Both the position numbers and the translations under genes were made by a program. Shown in pieces: positions 5,583 through 12,909 of a stretch of 14,964 nucleotides of DNA. The notes beneath the pieces were generated by a model. That model made no database searches and had not been told where the DNA came from. It worked only from the letters and a program-made list of their open reading frames with translations. Source of the stretch: Lachnospiraceae bacterium (GTDB lineage: Bacteria; Bacillota; Clostridia; Lachnospirales; Lachnospiraceae). The stretch covers positions 1-14,964 of the forward strand of contig JAKSRN010000019.1 in the NCBI GenBank assembly GCA_024403585.1. The letters are read 5' to 3'. Positions within the stretch are counted from its first letter, which is position 1. Every line of letters begins with the position of its first letter.

Positions 5583-7886
5583 ATGAAGGAAACCATAGGA
5601 AAAATCAGCCTGGATTATACATACTATCCGGGGGAAGACCTGTATTCTGACGGTGCGGTTGAGGATGAACTTCTTTCTATTGCAAAAGAATATGAGGAAT
5701 CGCAGTGGAATCAGGTGATCGCAGAGCGAAAAAGCTGGCCCATCCTTTACCATTTTTCTCATGTTCGTCAAAATATCGTAAGCTGGCTTCCAATCTCGAA
5801 GGAAGACAGAGTACTGGAGATTGGTTCCGGCTGTGGAGCAATCACAGGTGCCCTTGCTGCGAAAGCTGCTTCTGTTACCTGTGTGGAACTTTCCAGAAAG
5901 AGAAGTCATATCAATGCCTATAGAAATCAGCAATGTGACAATGTTGAGATTCTGGTAGGTAATTTTCAGGATATTGAAAAAACGATCGGCACCTATGATG
6001 TGATCACACTGATCGGTGTATTTGAATATTCCAACGGATACATCGGAAGCGACCAGCCTTTCGTAGATATGCTGCGTACCATTCGAACACATCTGGCTCC
6101 GGGAGGCAGACTGGTGATCGCCATTGAAAACCGTCTGGGACTCAAGTACTGGTCCGGCTGTACAGAAGATCATACAGGTACCTGGTTTGAAGGTCTGGAA
6201 GATTATCCGAAAACCAGCAGTGTACATACCTTCTCCCGTAAAGAGATGGATCAGCTTGTAAAAGAAGCAGGTGGTCTTTCTTATAGAATGTATTATCCAT
6301 ATCCGGATTATAAGTTCCCGATGCAGATCTTTTCAGATGAGCGTCTGCCAAAGGAAGGGGAACTGAAGGAATTACGCTATAATTTTGATCGCAGCCGTAT
6401 GGTGCTCTTTGATGAGATCAGGGTCATGGATTCGCTGATCCGCAATGACCTGTTCCCGGTATATTCCAACTCCTACCTGCTGGTCCTTACCAGGGAAGAG
6501 ACAGAACTTCCGGAAGAGCATTGTATCTATGCGAAATATTCCAATGAGAGAGCAGATGCTTTCTCTACCAGAACAGAGATCTGGAATACAAAAGAGGGGG
6601 AGAAGGAGGTCAGAAAACTTCCGGCATCTCCTGAAAGTGAGAAATTTGTTGAGGATCTGTATACCACTTATCAGAGGCTGCAGGCTTTGTACCAGAATGC
6701 CGGTGTACAGATGAATCGATGCGAACCATATACAGGCGGTGTAAAACTGGCATTCTGCCAGGGGATGACTCTGGAAGAAGAGCTGGATCAGATGCTTTTG
6801 AAGGGACAGATCAGTGAGATCATCGCCCGCATGAAGTCCTTGATTGGAATCTTCAGGAATGCAGCTACGGTTCCTTTCTGTATGACAGAAGAATTCCGTA
6901 AGGTCTTTGGAGAGGCTTCCTTTGGACGAGAGCTTCTGTGTCCTCCTGTATGCAATATCGATCCGGTTTGCAGTAATCTGATCAGAAGAGAAAACGGCTG
7001 GGAGATGCTGGATTATGAGTGGAGTTTTTCCTTCCCTGTTCCGGTAGAGTATCAGATCTTCCGTCTTCTGCATTATTATCTGTATACAAGTACAGCAAGG
7101 GATGCACTGCAGGAGCTGGATCTGTTCAGCGAAGCCGGCATACTGCCGGAAGAGATTCCTGTGTTTGAAGAGATGGAGAAGCATTTCCAGCAGTATATTC
7201 AGACCGGCCGTGTTCCTATGAGGGATATGTACGATGAGATCTCACCGGGAGTCTGCTTTGATCAGAAATCGTTAGCTGCCATCCAGAGAAAACAGGATGC
7301 CAGAAAGATTCAGGTATATGTGGATCAGGGACAGGATTTCTCAGAAGACAATTCCTGGCATATAAACACCGAGGATGGTGTATTTGAGGGACTGATCGAT
7401 CTGCCGGAGCACACGGTCCGTCTTCGTATTGATCCATGCGAAGAGAACTGTGTCGTTGAGCTGAAAGAATACAAGCTGACAGACGGAAGAGAAGAACTTC
7501 CGCTTCCGGTGATCTGTACCGGAAAGGTTCTTTATGAAAATGCCTACTATTTTACAGATGCTGATCCGTACTTCCTCATCGATGTACCGGAGGGACAGAA
7601 GCAGATGAAGCTGTCTGTGAAGATCCATTATCTTGGAAATGGTGGTCTGCATCCGGTCGGAAAACTCATGGGAATCCAGTCTGACATGCAGGCACAGATC
7701 TCTGCACTTTCCGGACAGACACAGCAGCTGTCGCAGAAGCTCCGGTCTGATGCGGCAGAGATGGATGCCGTAAAACGAGAGAACGAAGCTCTGAAAGCAG
7801 AACTTGTCTGGATGAAGGAAAAGATCAGACAGATGGAAAACACAAAGGTTTGGAAGGCGTACAGCCGTATTAAAGGGAATAAATAA
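5583..7886 (+). CDS. WbdD-like methyltransferase/kinase-fold/coiled-coil protein, candidate chain terminator
   Basis: The N-terminal part (about 40-240) is a class I SAM-dependent methyltransferase: VLEIGSGCGAITG (77-89), acidic E102 after strand 2, YDVITLIGVFEYS (138-150) and LAPGGRLVIAIENRLGLKYW (171-190). Residues about 312-500 resemble a kinase fold. K345 in EVRKLP is a possible strand-3 lysine. NIDPVCSNLI (458-467) mimics the HRDxxxxN catalytic loop with D460 and N465, and LDYEW (476-480) stands where DFG would be, with D477. A beta-rich stretch (about 575-685) follows. A heptad-like coiled coil (about 697-755) and a basic end, VWKAYSRIKGNK, finish the protein. This order is that of E. 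coli WbdD, which caps O-antigen with methyl or methyl-phosphate groups and uses its coiled coil as a ruler. The role here is inferred. GGAG at 5571-5574 selects ATG 5583; ATG 5579 is out of frame. Confidence 0.85.
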   Translation: MKETIGKISLDYTYYPGEDLYSDGAVEDELLSIAKEYEESQWNQVIAERKSWPILYHFSHVRQNIVSWLPISKEDRVLEIGSGCGAITGALAAKAASVTCVELSRKRSHINAYRNQQCDNVEILVGNFQDIEKTIGTYDVITLIGVFEYSNGYIGSDQPFVDMLRTIRTHLAPGGRLVIAIENRLGLKYWSGCTEDHTGTWFEGLEDYPKTSSVHTFSRKEMDQLVKEAGGLSYRMYYPYPDYKFPMQIFSDERLPKEGELKELRYNFDRSRMVLFDEIRVMDSLIRNDLFPVYSNSYLLVLTREETELPEEHCIYAKYSNERADAFSTRTEIWNTKEGEKEVRKLPASPESEKFVEDLYTTYQRLQALYQNAGVQMNRCEPYTGGVKLAFCQGMTLEEELDQMLLKGQISEIIARMKSLIGIFRNAATVPFCMTEEFRKVFGEASFGRELLCPPVCNIDPVCSNLIRRENGWEMLDYEWSFSFPVPVEYQIFRLLHYYLYTSTARDALQELDLFSEAGILPEEIPVFEEMEKHFQQYIQTGRVPMRDMYDEISPGVCFDQKSLAAIQRKQDARKIQVYVDQGQDFSEDNSWHINTEDGVFEGLIDLPEHTVRLRIDPCEENCVVELKEYKLTDGREELPLPVICTGKVLYENAYYFTDADPYFLIDVPEGQKQMKLSVKIHYLGNGGLHPVGKLMGIQSDMQAQISALSGQTQQLSQKLRSDAAEMDAVKRENEALKAELVWMKEKIRQMENTKVWKAYSRIKGNK

Positions 7887-7887
7887 A

Positions 7888-10377
7888 ATGAGTGATTTTT
7901 TATCAAGCGTAGATGTAAAACAGATAGTATTCGAAGATCGTGTCAGATTTCTGATTGACGGCTGGGCTTATATTCCGGGTTGTAAGGATTTTACCGTAAC
8001 GATCGTATCTGATCAGGGGGACGTGATCCCTGCTGAGGTGAAGTATAAAGCCCGTCCGGATCTGGTAGCGGCTCTTGGAGTGGAAGATCTTTCCGAGACT
8101 CCGGGCTTTACTCTCTGGATCGATAACCTGCCTTCTTATTTCACTGTGAAGACATGGGATGTAATGTTAAAGGCCGGTCCGATCTGGCAGTCCATGTATC
8201 AGGGTACAGGAGAGGACTGGAAAGAGGAGTATGAAACACTTGTTTACCGCTATAATGTGGAACGGATGGACATGCTGGGTCAGATGGTTGTCATCCAGGG
8301 CTGGGCAGTGGATCTCTTCCATGAGAAGGCAATGCAGATCCGTATTCTGGATGATAAGGGGAATGAGATCCATTTCCGCAATCAGCCGGTTGTCAGACTG
8401 GATGTCAATAAGGGTCTGAAGGAAAATTGTGATCTGGAGAATGAACAGTGTGGATTTAACCTGACCATCAAGAAGGATGATTGTAAAACACCGAATCTCT
8501 ATCTGGAACTGAAGAATGAAGACATCAGTGTTACTGAAGTTTTCGATATGAAGCAGTTTTTTGCGGCTCACTCTAAAACAGCCAGATTAAAAGAGGCTCT
8601 TAAAGATAAAGAGGCCAACCGAGAGCTGATCCGTGAGAAGGGCATGTCAGAATTTATCAATTATCTGAGATGCCAGATGGACCCGTTCTACGCAGATTAT
8701 TCCATGTGGGTGAGAAGCCACAGGGTTGGAAAATCTGTATTGAAACGGCAGAGTGAGAAACGCTGGAAATATGAGCCAAAGATCAGTATTGTGATTCCGC
8801 TCTATAATACACCACTGGGATACCTGAAAGAGCTGATGGATTCCCTGGTAAAACAGTCCTACCGTAATATTGAGATCTGTCTGGCTGACGGAAGTACCGT
8901 TGATGCCACTGGAAAATATATCAAACGTCATTATGGAAAAGATACCCGTGTACTGTATCAGCGTCTGAAAGAGAACAAGGGTATTTCCTGGAATACAAAC
9001 CAGGCCATCGCCATGGCATCCGGCGACTTTATCATGTTGTCCGATCATGACGATGTGCTGGAGCTGAATGCTGTTTATGAGATCGTGAAAGCCATCAACA
9101 CTGATCCGAAGAAGGTTGATATTGTATATACCGATGAAGACAAGGTTACAATGGATGGCAAAAATTACTTTGAGCCGAACTTTAAACCGGATTTCAACCT
9201 GGATTTCTTCAGAAGCAGCAATTATATCTGTCATATCTTTGCGGTGCGAAGGAGTGTTCTGGATGAGGCAGGACTCTTCCGCTCAGAGTATGACGGTGCA
9301 CAGGATTTTGATCTGATCCTTCGCTGCACAGAAAAAGCGAATATCATTAAGCATGTTCCGAAGGTTCTCTACCACTGGAGAAGCCATCCGGCTTCCACTG
9401 CTGAGAATCCGGACAGCAAGATGTATGCATTTGAAGCAGGCCGTAAGGCACTTCAGGAACACTTTAATCGTCTGGGCATTAAAGCCCAGGCTTACAGAAC
9501 AGATGTGTTTGGAAGATACAGAAGCGAATATGAGTTGCTTGGCAATCCGATGATCTCTATCATTATCCCGAACAAAGACCATATTGATGATCTGGACAAA
9601 TGCCTTTCCTCCATCTATGAGCTGAGTACCTATAAGAATTTTGAGATTGTGGTCGTTGAGAATAACTCTACGGATGAGGAAACCTTCCGATACTATGAGC
9701 AGATCAAAGCGGTTCACAGCAACATCAATGTGATTACCTGGAAAGAGGGTTTCAACTATGCAGCAATCCACAACTTTGCAGTTCCGTTCTGCAAGGGAGA
9801 GTATCTGCTGCTTCTCAACAACGATACTTCCATCATCACTCCGGACTGGATGGAGAAGATGCTGCAATATGCGCAGCGTGAGGATGTGGGGGCTGTTGGT
9901 GCGAAACTTTACTTCCCGGATGATACCGTTCAGCATGCCGGTGTGATCATCGGCCTTGGTGGTGTGGCAGGACATATTTTCTCAGGAACACCACGTGTAG
10001 AGTATGGTTACCAGGCAAGACTGATCAGTGCCCAGGATCTTTCTGCTGTTACAGCAGCATGCATGATGATGCCAAAGGCTGTCTATGAGGAAGTTGGCGG
10101 TTTTGATGATCGTTTTAAAGTAGCCTTTAATGATGTGGATCTTTGTATGAAGATCCGTTCCCTGGATAAAAAGATCGTTTTCACCCCATATGTGGAGCTC
10201 TATCATTATGAGTCCAAGTCACGAGGAAAAGAAGAAGAGACTGCTTCAAAGATGGAGCGCTTCCATAGTGAGATCGAGCTGTTCAGTAAGAAATGGCCGG
10301 AGATCCTGAAAAACGGAGACCCGTACTATAGCGTGCATCTGGCATTGGATAACGGAAATTGCACATTAAGAAAATAA
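7888..10377 (+). CDS. Two-domain family 2 glycosyltransferase (first paralogue)
   Basis: An 829-residue cytoplasmic protein expected to extend the polymer from nucleotide-sugar donors. Residues about 1-225 form two beta-rich modules, each with a GWA core (GWAYIP near 25 and GWAVD near 138). Two GT-A domains follow. The first (about 298-545) has SIVIPLYNTP (300-309), ADGS (333-336), the DxD-like SDHDD (385-389), YTDEDK (414-419) and AQDFD (471-475). The second (about 555-800) has SIIIPNKDH (557-565), ENNS (591-594), LLNNDTS (642-648) and FNDVDLCMK (747-755). Both keep acidic metal and base motifs, so both may be active. The start lies one base after the methyltransferase stop, with AAAGGG at 7872-7877 inside that gene, which suggests tight translational coupling. 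Linkage and sugar cannot be read from sequence; rhamnose is a guess from rfbBAC. No membrane span is seen. Confidence 0.92.
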   Translation: MSDFLSSVDVKQIVFEDRVRFLIDGWAYIPGCKDFTVTIVSDQGDVIPAEVKYKARPDLVAALGVEDLSETPGFTLWIDNLPSYFTVKTWDVMLKAGPIWQSMYQGTGEDWKEEYETLVYRYNVERMDMLGQMVVIQGWAVDLFHEKAMQIRILDDKGNEIHFRNQPVVRLDVNKGLKENCDLENEQCGFNLTIKKDDCKTPNLYLELKNEDISVTEVFDMKQFFAAHSKTARLKEALKDKEANRELIREKGMSEFINYLRCQMDPFYADYSMWVRSHRVGKSVLKRQSEKRWKYEPKISIVIPLYNTPLGYLKELMDSLVKQSYRNIEICLADGSTVDATGKYIKRHYGKDTRVLYQRLKENKGISWNTNQAIAMASGDFIMLSDHDDVLELNAVYEIVKAINTDPKKVDIVYTDEDKVTMDGKNYFEPNFKPDFNLDFFRSSNYICHIFAVRRSVLDEAGLFRSEYDGAQDFDLILRCTEKANIIKHVPKVLYHWRSHPASTAENPDSKMYAFEAGRKALQEHFNRLGIKAQAYRTDVFGRYRSEYELLGNPMISIIIPNKDHIDDLDKCLSSIYELSTYKNFEIVVVENNSTDEETFRYYEQIKAVHSNINVITWKEGFNYAAIHNFAVPFCKGEYLLLLNNDTSIITPDWMEKMLQYAQREDVGAVGAKLYFPDDTVQHAGVIIGLGGVAGHIFSGTPRVEYGYQARLISAQDLSAVTAACMMMPKAVYEEVGGFDDRFKVAFNDVDLCMKIRSLDKKIVFTPYVELYHYESKSRGKEEETASKMERFHSEIELFSKKWPEILKNGDPYYSVHLALDNGNCTLRK

Positions 10378-10384
10378 AGAATTC

Positions 10385-10389
10385 GGAGG
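10385..10389 (+). promoter_or_regulatory. Ribosome binding site that selects a TTG start at 10398
   Basis: GGAGG at 10385-10389 lies 8 bases before TTG 10398, an ideal distance. The alternative in-frame TTG at 10359 lies inside the previous gene with only a weak purine stretch before it. ATG 10390 is out of frame. Confidence 0.8.
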
Positions 10390-10397
10390 ATGTTAAT

Positions 10398-12866
10398 TTG
10401 GAAAAGGATATTGCAGTTGTAGAACGCGAGCGATTTGATCTGTCAGCGCCCGGAAGATATATCATTCAGGGAACCTGGAGGAGAGAAGCCGAGATCGAAG
10501 CATATCTGGATCAGAGAAAGATCGAAGCGGATGTGGCCATTCGTGATTCCCTGAATTCCTTTGAGCGTGTGATCGCGTTGGAAGGCACTGCGCTGAAAAG
10601 GGTAACGGTTTCAGTGGAACTGCCTGAAGATACAAAAGCATATAAAAAACTGAATATTTACGCAGTAGAGAATGGAAAGAAAAAGATCTGGTATACCAAT
10701 TCAGCAAAAAAACTTGCTGCTGCCATGGGAAGACCGCAGGAATATCTGGAATATGTGGAGGTTTCTCCGGCAACAGGAGCCGCTTATGTCAGTGGCTGGG
10801 TGGCATATCCGGAAGAGGTACAGATCGCAGCATTTGACATGAAAAACCACAGATTAGCTGCTGAGGTTCGCTGGACGGAGCGTGTGGACGTGGCAGAGAT
10901 GTTTGAAGAAACCAAGATCTGTTCAAAATGTGGTTTTTATATTGAATTGGAAGATCCGTCCATCAGAAAATTTAAACTGATCTTCCGTTCCGGCCACAAG
11001 ATGAGGGGCCGCCTGCTTTCCCTGAAGAAGGCAGACATTCTTGCTGATAAGGCTGGAAAACTGACAGAGAAAGGTTTCCGCTATATTCGTACCTACGGTA
11101 CTTCCGGTCTGCAGAAAACCGTGAAGAAGGGGGTCAATAAATTCAGAAACCGTAATATGATCCCGGCACCATATCCTACTTATCTGGCACATCATCTGCC
11201 AAAGGAGGCGGAGCTTGCTGAGCAGAGAAAGGCAGTTTTTGAGTACAGTCCTCTGATGAGTATCGTGGTTCCGCTCTATAAGACACCGGAAGATCTGCTG
11301 GAAAAGATGGTGGAGTCCGTACAGGCACAGACTTACGTAAACTGGGAGCTCTGTCTCTCTGACGGAAGCGGAGCAGATTCTCCAATCGCAGATGTTCTTG
11401 CAGAACTGGCCGCTTCTGATGCGCGTATCAAAGTGATCGCTCATGATGAGCCGCTGAAGATCTCTGAGAATACCAATGCAGCTATTGAAGCTGCATCCGG
11501 CGACTATATTGTATTCATGGATCATGATGATGAGCTGACACCACATGCTCTGTATGAGAATGTAAAGATGCTCAACGAACATCCGGAATATGAGCTGATC
11601 TATTCTGATGAAGATAAGATGAACATGGACGGAGACAGCTTCTATGAGCCTGCATTTAAACCGGACTTTAATCAGGATCTTCTGACTACCGTAAACTATA
11701 TCTGCCATCTTTGTGTTGTAAAACGCAGCATTATTGATCAGGTGGGTATGCTTCGCCCTGAGTATGACGGCGCGCAGGATTATGACTTTATCCTTCGTGC
11801 CACAGAAGCGGCAGGCCGCGGAAAGATCGGTCATGTGGCTAAGATCCTCTATCACTGGAGATGCCACCAGGATTCCACATCTGAGAATCCGGAGAGCAAG
11901 CTGTATGCTTTTGATGCAGGAAGAAGAGCCATCCAGGCACACTTTGACAGAATCGGTGTTCCGGCAAAGGTTACTGACGGACAGTTTTTAGGACTCTACA
12001 GAACAAAATTCCTGTGGGAGGAGAAACCGCTGATCTCCATTCTGATCCCGAATAAGGATCATACAGAAGATCTGGATCGTATCATCAGTTCAATTGAGGA
12101 GAAATCCACTTACAGAAATTACGAGTATATCATTATTGAGAATAACTCCGATCAGCCGGAGACATTCGAGTACTATAAGAAGCTGGAGGCTGGGAATCCA
12201 AAAGCCCATGTTGTGTACTGGGAGGAGGGATTCAATTACTCTGCCATCAATAACTTCGGTGCCAGGTTCGCAAAAGGAGACTACCTCCTTCTTCTGAACA
12301 ACGATACAGAGATCATCAACCCTGACTGTCTGGAAGAGCTTCTTGGATACTGTATGCGCGATGAAGTCGGCGCGGTTGGTGCAAGACTCTATTATGAGGA
12401 TGATACCATCCAGCACGCAGGTGTTGTTCTTGGATGGGGAGGTGTAGCAGGTCACTGCTTCGTACAGCAGCTCAGAAGTGCTACCGGTTACTGCCACAGA
12501 ATCATTGAGGCACAGGACTACAGTGCCGTTACAGCTGCCTGCATGATGGTGAAGAGAAAAGCCTTCGATGAAGTAGGCGGACTGACAGAAGAGCTGGCAG
12601 TTGCCTTCAATGATATTGACTTCTGTATGAAACTGGGTGCCGCAGGATATCTGATCGTTTATAACCCATATGCAGAGCTCTACCATTACGAGTCTAAATC
12701 CAGAGGTCTGGAGGATACTCCTGAGAAGATCATGCGTTTCCAGAAGGAGATTGCGACCTTCCACAAATACTGGTCAGAGAATCTGAAAGCGGGAGACCCA
12801 ATGTATAATCCAAACCTGACCATGATCAGTCAGGACTTCTCGTTAAAGAGAAAAAGTGAATTCTAA
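10398..12866 (+). CDS. Two-domain family 2 glycosyltransferase (second paralogue, TTG start)
   Basis: An 822-residue protein counted from the TTG at 10398. A longer TTG-initiated frame from 10359 exists but lacks a good ribosome binding site. Like its neighbour it has an N-terminal region (about 10-205) of two degenerate beta modules (GTW near 25, GWVAYP near 134) and a basic linker, then two GT-A domains. The first (about 285-535) carries SIVVPLYKTP (288-297), SDGS (321-324), MDHDDEL (374-380), YSDEDK (402-407) and AQDYD (459-463). The second (about 545-790) carries SILIPNKDH (547-555), ENNS (581-584), LLNNDTE (632-638) and FNDIDFCMK (737-745). The catalytic half is clearly paralogous to the preceding gene along its whole length, which points to tandem duplication then divergence. 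The pair offers four GT-A active sites, enough for a repeat unit of several linkages. It follows the first paralogue by 20 bases. Confidence 0.92.
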   Translation: MEKDIAVVERERFDLSAPGRYIIQGTWRREAEIEAYLDQRKIEADVAIRDSLNSFERVIALEGTALKRVTVSVELPEDTKAYKKLNIYAVENGKKKIWYTNSAKKLAAAMGRPQEYLEYVEVSPATGAAYVSGWVAYPEEVQIAAFDMKNHRLAAEVRWTERVDVAEMFEETKICSKCGFYIELEDPSIRKFKLIFRSGHKMRGRLLSLKKADILADKAGKLTEKGFRYIRTYGTSGLQKTVKKGVNKFRNRNMIPAPYPTYLAHHLPKEAELAEQRKAVFEYSPLMSIVVPLYKTPEDLLEKMVESVQAQTYVNWELCLSDGSGADSPIADVLAELAASDARIKVIAHDEPLKISENTNAAIEAASGDYIVFMDHDDELTPHALYENVKMLNEHPEYELIYSDEDKMNMDGDSFYEPAFKPDFNQDLLTTVNYICHLCVVKRSIIDQVGMLRPEYDGAQDYDFILRATEAAGRGKIGHVAKILYHWRCHQDSTSENPESKLYAFDAGRRAIQAHFDRIGVPAKVTDGQFLGLYRTKFLWEEKPLISILIPNKDHTEDLDRIISSIEEKSTYRNYEYIIIENNSDQPETFEYYKKLEAGNPKAHVVYWEEGFNYSAINNFGARFAKGDYLLLLNNDTEIINPDCLEELLGYCMRDEVGAVGARLYYEDDTIQHAGVVLGWGGVAGHCFVQQLRSATGYCHRIIEAQDYSAVTAACMMVKRKAFDEVGGLTEELAVAFNDIDFCMKLGAAGYLIVYNPYAELYHYESKSRGLEDTPEKIMRFQKEIATFHKYWSENLKAGDPMYNPNLTMISQDFSLKRKSEF

Positions 12867-12909
12867 TTGTAAATATATTTTTATAAACAGAATTTAAAGT
12901 GAGGTTACT

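Noticed and set aside
10923..11942. A 339-codon open frame on the minus strand inside the second glycosyltransferase gene
   Set aside because: It is a shadow frame opposite conserved GT-A motifs. Its composition is unlike a real protein and no promoter or ribosome binding site accompanies it.
12867..12909. The AT-rich gap before the DUF2142 gene as an internal promoter
   Set aside because: TATA-like words are present, but no -35 box at proper spacing can be defended and the gap is only 43 bases.
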